In this document: piece after piece, positions 16,541-25,145 of the stretch | Layout of the letters: every line of letters starts with the position of its first letter | Position numbering within the stretch: position 1 is the stretch's first letter | DNA from: an uncultured Acetatifactor sp. | GTDB taxonomy: Bacteria > Bacillota > Clostridia > Lachnospirales > Lachnospiraceae | Assembly: GCA_934436435.1 (NCBI GenBank) | Contig: CAKSAN010000010.1 | Coordinates: 1-64,000, forward strand | Reading direction: 5' to 3' | Length of the DNA stretch: 64,000 bases | Notes under the pieces: generated by a model | The model's database searches: none | What the model saw: only the letters and a program-made list of their open reading frames with translations | What the model was told of the DNA's origin: nothing | Position numbers and translations under genes: made by a program

Positions 16541-17839
16541 TTATAATTTATTGATCTGTTCTATTGCATATAAAGGCAGATTAATAAGCCAGTCTTCTTC
16601 TTTATAGTCTGACATAGAAGTACGGATAGAAACTGTGGGAGAAAATTTTTCGTGGTAAGTTTTTAAGCTTTTGGCCCGGAGATTAACTTCTGCTTTTACT
16701 TCCACGGGAATGATCTGTTCGCCCGTATCAACAACGAAATCAACCTCACAGGAACCTCTGTCGTTAGTGTAATAATAAATGTTTAAGTCCTCGACGGTTT
16801 TTAATTGCTGACAAACATATTGTTCTGTAAGTGCACCTTTGAATTCAACAAAAAGATCATTGCCATCCAGTAAAGTTTGTTGACGAAGTCCCACCATACA
16901 ACTGAGAAGTCCGACATCTACCACAAACAGTTTAAAAGCCTTTAGGTCTTCATATGCCTTCAAGGGAATATTCGCCGTATTTATCCGGCTGACCTTATGC
17001 ACAAGACCACAATCACAAAGCCACATCAGTGCGGTTTCATAATCTTTCGCACGAGCACCTTCGCGGATGAGTCCATAAATAAATTTTTTATTTTCTTTTG
17101 CCAATTGAGAAGGAATACTGTTCCAAAGCATACGAAGCCTTGGAACAATTTCATTGGGGGCATGCTTGGAAAAATCCTGTTCGTATGCTGCCAAAATTCG
17201 TTTTTGAACAGTACGTACTTCATTGAAGTCTTTGTTTTCTGCGAAAATCTGTACTGCTTCGGGCATACCGCCGACATAGTAATAGTGTTTTAAAGTATCA
17301 ACATATGTTGGCTTAAAGCTGGTAATCATTTGAAAATCTTGTTTATCAAGTAATTCAGCAAAGCGCTCTTTACCAATAGCCATTAAGAACTCTTTGAATG
17401 AAAGGGGATAAAGCTTCAAAAAGTCCACCTTGCCGACAGGAAAAGAGGTTCCCTGATGCAGGGCAATTCCAAGCAATGAACCGGCGCACACAATATGATA
17501 CTGGGGGGCATTTTCGCAGAAATACTTAAGAGATGCCAATGCTCTCGGAACCTCCTGGACTTCGTCAAAAATCAAGAGAGAGTTATCAGCGTCAATTTTG
17601 TGACCTGCGTACAGCTCTAAACCCATAATTAAACGATCGGTATCCAGATCAGATGCAAATAATTCCGCCATTCTGGAGTTGGAATCAAAGTTGACATATA
17701 CGGTATTTTCATACGCCTGCCTGCCGAATTCTTTCATCAGCCATGTCTTTCCTACTTGACGCGCGCCTTCTATAATTAAAGGTTTGCGGTGTTTGCTTTG
17801 TTTCCAATTTAATAGTTTTTCCATAGCAATTCGGTACAT
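16541..17839 (-). CDS. AAA_14/DUF4143 family ATPase
   Basis: The 432-residue protein starts MYRIAMEKLLNWK. It has a Walker A motif GARQVGKTW (about residues 25-33), Walker B LLIFDEVQE and a sensor-like AGSLLG. The C-terminal DUF4143 domain contains CEVDFVV and IPVEVKAE, an arrangement like the D...ExK of restriction-endonuclease folds. These proteins are common and often horizontally exchanged, and their function is unknown. The start at 17839 is chosen because GGAGG lies seven bases upstream; the frame extends 17 codons further without support. It stands alone on the minus strand. Confidence 0.85.
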   Translation of the reverse strand: MYRIAMEKLLNWKQSKHRKPLIIEGARQVGKTWLMKEFGRQAYENTVYVNFDSNSRMAELFASDLDTDRLIMGLELYAGHKIDADNSLLIFDEVQEVPRALASLKYFCENAPQYHIVCAGSLLGIALHQGTSFPVGKVDFLKLYPLSFKEFLMAIGKERFAELLDKQDFQMITSFKPTYVDTLKHYYYVGGMPEAVQIFAENKDFNEVRTVQKRILAAYEQDFSKHAPNEIVPRLRMLWNSIPSQLAKENKKFIYGLIREGARAKDYETALMWLCDCGLVHKVSRINTANIPLKAYEDLKAFKLFVVDVGLLSCMVGLRQQTLLDGNDLFVEFKGALTEQYVCQQLKTVEDLNIYYYTNDRGSCEVDFVVDTGEQIIPVEVKAEVNLRAKSLKTYHEKFSPTVSIRTSMSDYKEEDWLINLPLYAIEQINKL

Positions 17840-17967
17840 GCAGGAACCTCCGGTTTCATAGTGTAAGCATAGTATATCACATTGATACAAAAGCTACAAC
17901 GAACTTTTGATGATAAATCACGTTTTTTACAATGAATAATGCTGCTGGCTAAAAATAAGAAATCTAT

Positions 17968-17997
17968 GATGGATATGGACAAGATGGATATGGACAA
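17968..17997. repeat. Two tandem copies of a 15-bp unit at the two-component promoter
   Basis: GATGGATATGGACAA occurs twice back to back (17968-17982, 17983-17997). The second copy supplies the GGACAA half of the palindrome at 17993-18005, so the first copy presents an additional half-site 15 bp upstream. Confidence 0.7.
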
Positions 17998-18036
17998 AAA
18001 ATGTCCGCTTGATGAGGGGAGAAAAAGGAATATAAT
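17993..18036 (+). promoter_or_regulatory. Promoter P1 with GACA-N5-TGTC box, before the two-component genes
   Basis: GACAAAAAATGTC (17993-18005) is followed after three bases by TTGATG (18009-18014), a 16-base spacer and TATAAT (18031-18036). The same box in the same place precedes two other genes of the cluster. A site just upstream of -35 suits an activator, most simply the adjacent response regulator acting on its own operon. Confidence 0.75.
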
Positions 18037-18063
18037 AGAAGGTATACATAGAAAGGGGTTGTT

Positions 18064-19554
18064 ATGTTTTTATCGGCATGTGTTCTGTGCGCAGTGGCAT
18101 TGATGCTGCTTGGTTTTTTTTATACCAATAAGCTTGTCAAGCTTGTTGCCACATATTTTCTAATTATTGCATTGAATTTGATAGTGGGTACTTTGTATCT
18201 GTCTCGGGTGTCATTGTATTCAGCTGTAAATGATTTGGATTATCAGTTATACACATGGCTCCTGCGTATGCATATTCCGTTTGTTTCAATCGTACGCTTG
18301 TTTAATGCCGCCTTTTCATGCTATTTATTTGCGACGGTTATATTTATTGGCTATTTAAGAAGAATGAAAATATACCAAGGCATATTGCTGCTATTAGCGC
18401 CGGTTTTCTTTTTTGTTACCAACGATCCGATTGTGGGACAGATAATTCATATAAAGCGTTACACCAGCACAGGAAGAGAGCAGGCTATTTACCAAAATCT
18501 AAGTGGTCAGATCGGTATCGTAAATGAGTGTATTGTGACAGTTTACATGATATTGCCAGTACTGTTTATGATATTGGCATATAAAAAAACTCAAATATAT
18601 ATTAAAAAACGGGATGCAGTTGTTTCAACGGCTTGTGTTTGCATTGTCAATATTGTGATTTACATGATTTTAATTCGGGGTATTTATGCGGAAATCATGT
18701 TTGGCAATGTGAATTTTGTCAAGATTCCGATGAATTATTATTACGAAAGTTACAACGTCTTGTTCCCGGCCATAATGTGGGTGCTGGTCGGTGTAATTTT
18801 ATTGTTAATGTTGCTTTTGAAACCGTATGATATTTTAAGTGGGCGCAGCTGGTTTGCAAAACGTCGACAGGAAAAGCAACTGAACAATAATATCAATATG
18901 TTTTTACATTCATACAAGAATGCCTTTATCGGAATTTCACAAAGATTGAAGCTGGTACAGGCATACTTAGACCGGGGTGAGGAGGCAAAGGCATGTGAAT
19001 GTGCCAGCCAGGGTGAAAAAATCACACTGGAATATTTAAAAAAAATTAATGACACGCTCCGCTTTTTTAAGGGTGTACACGCCAGCTTTGACGCAGTTGA
19101 TCTGGTTGCATGTCTGCGGGAGGCACAACATCAGCTTGTACTTCAGGAAAGCAGCACACAGATGGATTTTAGCACACCACCGACTGTTTATATTCAGGGA
19201 GACACTGCCCATCTGACAGAATGCTTTTTAAATATCTTGCAAAACGCGGTATTGGCAATTCAGGAAAAGAAAGCACCCGGTGGAAAAATTACCATAACGG
19301 TGATGCCGGAGGATGAGCTGGTCTTGGTAGAAATATACGATAATGGTGTGGGCATTAAAAAAGAAAACCGCAAGAAAGTATTTGAACCGTTTTTTTCCAC
19401 CAGGTCATCCGGTGGAGGCATTGGTCTGAGCTATGTAGCAGATGTGGTGAAACTACATCATGGTGTTTGTCGTATACAAAGTGAGGAGAACCATTATACA
19501 AAAGTTCAAATGGTATTTCCGCTTTATCAAAAAAAAATTGCGAGAATATTTTAA
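18064..19554 (+). CDS. Integral-membrane sensor histidine kinase (HSYKN type)
   Basis: The 496-residue protein starts with about seven membrane helices (roughly 1-255) and no large external domain. The cytoplasmic part has a phosphoacceptor-like FLHSYKNAF with His near 282, then a HATPase domain with ECFLNILQNAVLAI (N box near 394), the G1-like DNGVGI, and a G2-like GGGIGLSYV. The HxxxN form recalls SpoB/NatK-like kinases more than the YesM kinases that usually accompany CUT1 sugar transporters. GAAAGGGG precedes the ATG. It forms an operon with the response regulator, 20 bases downstream. Confidence 0.88.
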   Translation: MFLSACVLCAVALMLLGFFYTNKLVKLVATYFLIIALNLIVGTLYLSRVSLYSAVNDLDYQLYTWLLRMHIPFVSIVRLFNAAFSCYLFATVIFIGYLRRMKIYQGILLLLAPVFFFVTNDPIVGQIIHIKRYTSTGREQAIYQNLSGQIGIVNECIVTVYMILPVLFMILAYKKTQIYIKKRDAVVSTACVCIVNIVIYMILIRGIYAEIMFGNVNFVKIPMNYYYESYNVLFPAIMWVLVGVILLLMLLLKPYDILSGRSWFAKRRQEKQLNNNINMFLHSYKNAFIGISQRLKLVQAYLDRGEEAKACECASQGEKITLEYLKKINDTLRFFKGVHASFDAVDLVACLREAQHQLVLQESSTQMDFSTPPTVYIQGDTAHLTECFLNILQNAVLAIQEKKAPGGKITITVMPEDELVLVEIYDNGVGIKKENRKKVFEPFFSTRSSGGGIGLSYVADVVKLHHGVCRIQSEENHYTKVQMVFPLYQKKIARIF

Positions 19555-19574
19555 GAAAAAGAAGGAACGAATGT

Positions 19575-20261
19575 ATGAATGATAAGATCCGTGTAGCAAT
19601 TTGTGATGATGACAAATTCCTGTGCGAGGGTTTCCGTATGCAATTTGAACTCTACAACAGGGTCAACGTTGTAGGAATGGCATATAACAGTGAAGATTGT
19701 CTGCAGATGCTGGCACAGTGCAATCCGCAGGTGCTTCTTCTGGATATTCGAATGGAATCAGAGGAAGCCGGGCTGCGCATTATCAGCAAAATAAAAAATA
19801 CTTTTCCAAGTATAAAAATTATGATGCTCACAAGCTATGATGATTCCGCCTATATCTATGATGCCATTGCGGAAGGGGCGGATGATTATTGCTTGAAAAC
19901 TATGGACATTGAGCGATTGACAGAAAAAATTGAGTCCGCAGTAGAGGGACGTGTGGCGTTGGAGAAGGAAATTTCTGACAAAATTGTAAGTCAATCACGT
20001 AAAAACCAGAGTTCATTTATATTTGTATGCAATAAAATACTACAGTTTTCGGATGGAGAATTGGATTTTTTACGGGAACTGTATCAGGGGGAAAGTTATC
20101 GGACAATTGCAAAAAAGAATTATGTGCAGCTTGAATCGGTAAAGAAGATGGCTCATCGTATCTTGAAAAAAACAGGTAATCGTACCATACAGGAATTGGT
20201 TAATGAAATAAGGGAACTGGATATTTTTGAGTTTATCGATAAAAATCGTCGTACAATGTAA
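19575..20261 (+). CDS. LuxR-type response regulator, candidate activator of the glycan cluster
   Basis: The 228-residue protein has an N-terminal receiver with the acidic DDD at 11-13, phosphoacceptor Asp near 57 (LLLDIRME), Thr near 86 and Lys near 108. A C-terminal helix-turn-helix (about 165-215, GESYRTIAKKNYVQLESVKKMAHRI in two parts) is LuxR/NarL-like, not AraC-like. It would be phosphorylated by the adjacent kinase. It probably binds the GACA-N5-TGTC boxes before its own operon, the permease gene and the binding-protein gene; this is inferred from position. Confidence 0.88.
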   Translation: MNDKIRVAICDDDKFLCEGFRMQFELYNRVNVVGMAYNSEDCLQMLAQCNPQVLLLDIRMESEEAGLRIISKIKNTFPSIKIMMLTSYDDSAYIYDAIAEGADDYCLKTMDIERLTEKIESAVEGRVALEKEISDKIVSQSRKNQSSFIFVCNKILQFSDGELDFLRELYQGESYRTIAKKNYVQLESVKKMAHRILKKTGNRTIQELVNEIRELDIFEFIDKNRRTM

Positions 20262-20273
20262 TTCCCGATGGGG

Positions 20274-20318
20274 GACAAAAAATGTCATCTTATAGAGCTG
20301 TCTGCTTGTGTTTACAAT
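20274..20318 (+). promoter_or_regulatory. Promoter P2 with GACA-N5-TGTC box, before the permease-enzyme operon
   Basis: GACAAAAAATGTC (20274-20286) is identical to the P1 box. Three bases later come TTATAG (20290-20295), a 17-base spacer and TACAAT (20313-20318). The promoter overlaps the terminator of the preceding operon, its -10 lying at the hairpin apex. The weak -35 is what an activator-dependent promoter would show. Confidence 0.72.
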
Positions 20319-20342
20319 AAACACAAACAGGCAGCTTTTTTT
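20296..20342 (+). terminator. Terminator after the response regulator
   Basis: A 19-base stem, AGCTGTCTGCTTGTGTTTA with TAAACACAAACAGGCAGCT (one mismatch and one wobble), encloses a CAA loop and is followed by seven T. It ends the kinase-regulator transcript while overlapping promoter P2. Confidence 0.85.
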
Positions 20343-20380
20343 ACCCTATATTTATATTAAAGAAAGTTAGGAGAATAAAG

Positions 20381-21232
20381 ATGAAAAGGCAAAATCGAAT
20401 TGCAAATTGTATTATGTACATCGTACTGTTGGCTGTAACGGTAATTACGATATTTCCCTTGTTTTATGCAGTAATGCAATCCCTGCGGACCAATATTGAG
20501 ATTATGGTACAGCCGGAGGTGATCATTCCGGCAAGCCCGACATTAAACAACTATCGTGAAATTATGCAGTCAGAGGATTTTAATTTACCAACATTGTTGA
20601 TGAACAGTATTGTGTATACGGCGGCAAAAGTGATTATTGCAATTGCTGTATCCAGCATGGCTGCTTATGTATTTGCCAGAGGACATTTCCGGGGGAAAAA
20701 ATTTTGGTTTCTTTGTTTTTCCTCACTCCTTTTTGTTAAATTGGGTGGAATGAGTGTATATGCGATGTTTGATGTGATTCATGCGTTACATCTCCCAATC
20801 TGCCTGTATACGTTAATTGTAGTAGCACTGTTCTCAGTACCTATTACAAATATTTATCTGATGATGCGCTACATTGATACGATTCCCGGAGAGCTGGATG
20901 AGGCAGCTAAAATTGACGGTGCATCTTTTGGGCAAATCTATTACCGCGTGATTCTGCCGTTAATGAAGCCCATTATTGCCACGGTTGCAATATTGGCATT
21001 CAAAGATGCATGGAATGATTATGTTATGCCTACGGTGTTTACATCCTCCCGCCCGGAACAGCGCACACTGATTGTGGCACTTATGGCATTAAAGAATAGC
21101 TCCGGAGCGGCCACGTCCTGGCATATCATGTTTTCCGGAGCGGTTATTTCGCTGATTCCGGTTTTAATTTTGTACATTTCGCTGAATAAATATTTTGTGT
21201 CCGGTCTTACGGCCGGTGCGGTAAAGGGGTGA
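20381..21232 (+). CDS. CUT1 sugar ABC transporter permease (MalG/LplC type)
   Basis: This 283-residue protein has six predicted membrane helices and the EAA loop ELDEAAKIDGASFGQIYYRV, which docks the ATPase. It starts IANCIMYIVLLAVTVITIFPLFYAVMQS (abridged), typical of MalG-like permeases. It imports oligosaccharides together with the binding protein at 27183 and the other permease at 28687. The pair is unusual in being separated by four enzyme genes. No CUT1 ATPase lies in the window, so a shared MsmK/UgpC-type ATPase is presumably used. AGTTAGGAG precedes the ATG. Confidence 0.92.
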   Translation: MKRQNRIANCIMYIVLLAVTVITIFPLFYAVMQSLRTNIEIMVQPEVIIPASPTLNNYREIMQSEDFNLPTLLMNSIVYTAAKVIIAIAVSSMAAYVFARGHFRGKKFWFLCFSSLLFVKLGGMSVYAMFDVIHALHLPICLYTLIVVALFSVPITNIYLMMRYIDTIPGELDEAAKIDGASFGQIYYRVILPLMKPIIATVAILAFKDAWNDYVMPTVFTSSRPEQRTLIVALMALKNSSGAATSWHIMFSGAVISLIPVLILYISLNKYFVSGLTAGAVKG

Positions 21233-21236
21233 TACG

Positions 21237-22298
21237 ATGGAACAATATAATGCAATTTATCCGGGCAAACCCTGGTACGATACGAACGGTAAACGTATTC
21301 AGGCTCATGGTGGCAGTATGCTGTGCGTTGGAGGGAAATTCTACTGGTATGGAGAAAACAAAGAAAAGACTTTTGACTACGATGGCATTTGGCACTGGGG
21401 AGTGCGGCTTTATTCTTCCGTAGATTTATATAACTGGCAGGATGAAGGAATCATCTGCCTGCCCCAGCCACAGGATGCGCAAAGCCCGTTGTATCCGCGC
21501 AGCAAGATGGACAGACCTCACATTTTGTACAATGCTGTAACAGAAAAATATGTTTTGTGGATGAAAATTATGGGCCCCAATAATGTTCAGTATATGGTCG
21601 TGGCTCAGGCAGATCGTATACAGGGTCCCTTTGAACTGGTCAATAAAAAATTACATCCGGGGGGAATGAACTCAGGGGATTTCGATCTGGTTCAATTTCC
21701 GGATGGAAGGGCATGCATTGTATTCGACCGGGTACACACGGATATGGTGGTCATAGATCTGACACCGGATTATCTGGATACAACCGTACAATATTCGTCT
21801 CATTATTATCGTCGCTGTCCTCCTTATGTGAGAGAGGCTCCAGCTGTGTTTTTCAGAAAAGGACAAGGATATATTTTCACCTCAGGAACAACAGGGTATT
21901 TCCCTAACCCTACCGAGACAGCTTGTTTTGAAGATATACATGGACACTGGAAAGTACTGGGAACTCCACATATGGGGGATACGAAAAAGACCTCATTTGA
22001 CAGTCAGATCAGCTGTGTGTTCAAACATCCGGATAAAAAGGATCTGTATATTGCAATGGCTGACCGATGGCTGACGGATCTGCCGGAAAATTGTCCGGAT
22101 ATATGTGATATCTATAAGGCTATGTTTGATTCGGAATGCGAACCGGAACTGAAGGAACAATACAAGAATTTTTCGCCGGAAAGTCTTACGAAGCAAAACA
22201 CCTCTGTGGCAGATTATGTCTGGCTGCCATTACGCTTTGAAGATAATGTGCCCAGGTTATATTGGCAGGATTCATGGAGGACCGAGGACTATGATTAA
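21237..22298 (+). CDS. Family 43-like glycoside hydrolase
   Basis: The 353-residue protein opens with DTNGKRIQAHGGSMLCVGGKFYWYGENKE, in parts very like GH43 exo-beta-1,3-galactanases and relatives. Five-bladed propeller elements recur (YSSVDLYNW, MDRPHILYN, YVLWMK, APAVFFRKG, YLFTSGTTGY-like). There is no signal peptide, so it acts in the cytoplasm on imported oligosaccharides. The gene begins five bases after the permease and its stop overlaps the next start, indicating tight coupling. The substrate (galactan or arabinan linkages) is inferred. Confidence 0.82.
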   Translation: MEQYNAIYPGKPWYDTNGKRIQAHGGSMLCVGGKFYWYGENKEKTFDYDGIWHWGVRLYSSVDLYNWQDEGIICLPQPQDAQSPLYPRSKMDRPHILYNAVTEKYVLWMKIMGPNNVQYMVVAQADRIQGPFELVNKKLHPGGMNSGDFDLVQFPDGRACIVFDRVHTDMVVIDLTPDYLDTTVQYSSHYYRRCPPYVREAPAVFFRKGQGYIFTSGTTGYFPNPTETACFEDIHGHWKVLGTPHMGDTKKTSFDSQISCVFKHPDKKDLYIAMADRWLTDLPENCPDICDIYKAMFDSECEPELKEQYKNFSPESLTKQNTSVADYVWLPLRFEDNVPRLYWQDSWRTEDYD

Positions 22299-23991
22299 TT
22301 TTATACCGGATTCCGGAGAAAAAGTATCCTGTCTCACAAAACAACTGTTACCGGGGATTGAGGAGACTGAAGTGCGATGTGCCAGCAGTGGACAAATAAT
22401 TCGGCTGACGGCAGCCTTGCCATTAGGTGAAAGCTTCTCTGTGTGGCAGCCGATAGCCCAGGGAGGATGTCCGCTCCATCCGGAGTGGAACAGTGTTCAA
22501 ACGACAGCCAGCATTATAAAAGGGGCACCGGTGCACCAATTGGTGGCTCAGGGAGGGCAGAACACAGTGACCATCGCGGTGGCAGAGCCTCTGCACCGGG
22601 TACAGATCAAAACCGGAGTGCGGGAGGAAACAGCAGAAATTATCTGCAAAATTACGCTGCAGCTCCCACCTAAACAGGAAGAATACCGCACGGTAATTCG
22701 AATAGATACAAGGGACTTGCCTTTTGAGCAGGCATTGCAAGAAGTTACAAAATGGTGGGAAAGCAATGCCATCCCGGCTATCGTTCCGAATGAGGCAAAA
22801 GAGCCAATGTATTCCACATGGTATGCATTTCATCAAAATCTCACGCCACAAGAAATCTTGCAGGAGTGTCAACTGGCCAGACAACTGGGTATGCGGACGG
22901 TTTTACTGGATGATGGATGGCAGACGGACGACATTCACCGTGGTTATGCCTATTGTGGGGATTGGAATCCGGCCATCTCTAAGGTAGGGCAGATAGAAAC
23001 GCTTGTGGACAATCTGCATATGGAAGGTATGCGGGTAATATTGTGGTATAACCTGGCATATGTAGGGACCTTGTCTTCGGGAGTAGAAAGATTTGCGGGA
23101 ATGTATTTGGGACCTGCTGTTCGGCAGTGCTTCACGTTGGATCCCAGATACAGGGAGGTAAGAGAGTATTGGGCTGCTACGCTGGCAAAGGCCGTACGGG
23201 ATTGGAAACTGGACGGATTGAAGCTGGACTTTATCGATTCCTTTGAACGCACAGAGCAGGATTTTATAACAGAAAAGATGGATATCCCATCATTGGAAAA
23301 AGCCGTACAGGTAATGCTGGAAGAAATATATCGGGCAGTATTCGCTATAAACCATAATATCCTGATTGAATTCCGGCAAAATTATATTGGTCCCGCCATG
23401 CGTCAATACGCAAACATATTTCGTGTCGCAGACTGCCCTGCAGATGCGTTCCAAAACCGGCTGGGAGCGGTGCATCTGCGCTTAATGGCAGGGAATACGG
23501 CGGTTCATTCGGATATGCTTATGTGGGATAGGACACAGCCTCCGGAGCTGGCAGCCAGACAACTGATTCAGGTACTGTGTGCCGTACCGCAGATTTCCGT
23601 AAGGCTAAGCAAACTGAACGCAGAGCATTACGAAATGCTGAAATTTTTTCTTGATTTCTGGTGTGTACATAAAAAATTGCTGACAGAAGCAGAACTGCAC
23701 CCAACCGGACCGGAGACAAATTATGCGCAGATTGTTTCCTATACAGACACAGAGGAAATGATACTTTGTTATGACCAAAATACGGTAAAACTGTCCGGCA
23801 AAGGGACAGCGTATATTGTCAACGGGACGGCATCAGACAGAGTGTTGGTACATTTGGGCGGAACATACCATGCAGAAATAATGGATTGTATGGGCAGCAG
23901 AATTCAGAAAACGATACTATCCGGTGACTGGAGAGAAATAGAAATTCCCATTTCCGGAGTGATGATTTTGAAGAAAGAGAGTGGAGCATAA
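22291..23991 (+). CDS. GH36-like alpha-galactosidase
   Basis: The 566-residue protein has a GH36/GH27-type barrel. LLDDGWQ occurs near residue 207, WKLDGLKLDFID carries the likely nucleophile Asp near 313, and VADCPAD supplies a candidate acid/base near 381-385. It is shorter than classic GH36 enzymes (about 700), with a reduced N-terminal beta domain. It probably removes alpha-linked galactose or the stereochemically related beta-L-arabinopyranose. There is no signal peptide. The start at ATG 22291 overlaps the GH43 stop by 8 bases, with GGAGG ten bases upstream. Confidence 0.8.
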   Translation: MINFIPDSGEKVSCLTKQLLPGIEETEVRCASSGQIIRLTAALPLGESFSVWQPIAQGGCPLHPEWNSVQTTASIIKGAPVHQLVAQGGQNTVTIAVAEPLHRVQIKTGVREETAEIICKITLQLPPKQEEYRTVIRIDTRDLPFEQALQEVTKWWESNAIPAIVPNEAKEPMYSTWYAFHQNLTPQEILQECQLARQLGMRTVLLDDGWQTDDIHRGYAYCGDWNPAISKVGQIETLVDNLHMEGMRVILWYNLAYVGTLSSGVERFAGMYLGPAVRQCFTLDPRYREVREYWAATLAKAVRDWKLDGLKLDFIDSFERTEQDFITEKMDIPSLEKAVQVMLEEIYRAVFAINHNILIEFRQNYIGPAMRQYANIFRVADCPADAFQNRLGAVHLRLMAGNTAVHSDMLMWDRTQPPELAARQLIQVLCAVPQISVRLSKLNAEHYEMLKFFLDFWCVHKKLLTEAELHPTGPETNYAQIVSYTDTEEMILCYDQNTVKLSGKGTAYIVNGTASDRVLVHLGGTYHAEIMDCMGSRIQKTILSGDWREIEIPISGVMILKKESGA

Positions 23992-23996
23992 ATAAT

Positions 23997-25145
23997 ATGG
24001 AAAACGACCAACAGTTGTGGATAAAGGCATTGGACAGAGCATGTACCATCTTGAAACATAATTTGGAAAAATTTGATGACAAGTTTCCTTCTTCTACTAC
24101 GAAAGATGGATTTTATCATCCGGTAGAAAACAAGTCCTGGACACCCGGGTTCTGCACAGGAATGTATTGGCTCGCCTATGAGCATACAGGGGATTACGGA
24201 TTCCGGCAGACTGCCCAAAGACAGGTAGACAGCTTTTTGTACCGTATAGAACATAACATAGATACCGACAACCATGACATGGGGTTTTTATATACTCCGT
24301 CCTGTGTAGCAGCATACATACTTACAGGTAATCCCGCTGCAGAAAAGGCCGCCTTGCTTGCAGCGGAGAAATTATGCAGCCGGTTTCAGGAAAAAGGAAG
24401 ATTCATTCAGGCCTGGGGAGTGTTGAATGCGCCGGAAAATTACCGTATGATCATTGACTGCCTGCTTAATGTACCTCTGTTGTATTGGGCAGCCGGAGTC
24501 ACAGGCAGGGAACATTACAGAAACATTGCGGATGCACATGTTCATACCAGCATGAAGCACTTGGTGAGATCGGATAATTCCACATTTCATACATTTTTTT
24601 TTGATCCGCAGACGGGTGCCCCTTTGTATGGGTGTACCCGTCAGGGATACCGGGATGATTCTGCGTGGGCGAGAGGCCAGGCATGGGGGATTTATGGAAT
24701 GGCACTTGCGTATCATTATACCCATGAGCCTGGGTGCATTGATCTGTATCAACGAGTGACGGATTATTATCTTGCACATTTGCCCGCAGACGGGATACCT
24801 TGCTGGGATCTGTGCTTTCAAGAGGATAGTGGAGAACCGAGAGATTCTTCTGCCGCGGTCATTGCCTGCTGTGGGATGTTGGAAATGGCTGAATATTTAC
24901 CACAGCAGCAGGCAGAACAGACATATCATATGGTCGTCAAAACAGCACGGCGTCTCGTAGCAGAGTATGCTGTTCCGGATGCGGGAATTTCAAATGGACT
25001 GTTGATGCATGGTGTGTATGCCAAGGCATCGCCCTTTAATCCTATTCCAAAGGATGATGGAGTGGACGAATGTAATCTGTGGGGAGACTATTTCTATATG
25101 GAACTGTTGACCCGCCTGACAACAGATTGGAGAATGTATTGGTGA
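23997..25145 (+). CDS. GH88 unsaturated glucuronyl hydrolase
   Basis: This 382-residue protein fits the alpha6/alpha6 barrel of family GH88. DNHDMGFLY with Asp near 94 and YRMIIDCLLNVP with Asp near 154 correspond to the two catalytic Asp of Bacillus UGL (positions 88 and 149). Further markers are GYRDDSAWARGQAWGIYG, DSSAAVIACCGMLEM and WGDYFYMELLTRL. It removes the 4,5-unsaturated uronic acid left at a chain end by a polysaccharide lyase, matching the lyase-like gene that follows and overlaps it. No signal peptide is present. Confidence 0.92.
   Translation: MENDQQLWIKALDRACTILKHNLEKFDDKFPSSTTKDGFYHPVENKSWTPGFCTGMYWLAYEHTGDYGFRQTAQRQVDSFLYRIEHNIDTDNHDMGFLYTPSCVAAYILTGNPAAEKAALLAAEKLCSRFQEKGRFIQAWGVLNAPENYRMIIDCLLNVPLLYWAAGVTGREHYRNIADAHVHTSMKHLVRSDNSTFHTFFFDPQTGAPLYGCTRQGYRDDSAWARGQAWGIYGMALAYHYTHEPGCIDLYQRVTDYYLAHLPADGIPCWDLCFQEDSGEPRDSSAAVIACCGMLEMAEYLPQQQAEQTYHMVVKTARRLVAEYAVPDAGISNGLLMHGVYAKASPFNPIPKDDGVDECNLWGDYFYMELLTRLTTDWRMYW

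Noticed and set aside
16541..17839. AAA/DUF4143 gene as a transposon or phage gene
   Set aside because: No inverted repeats, target duplications or neighbouring mobile genes are visible; it is better left as a stand-alone ATPase.
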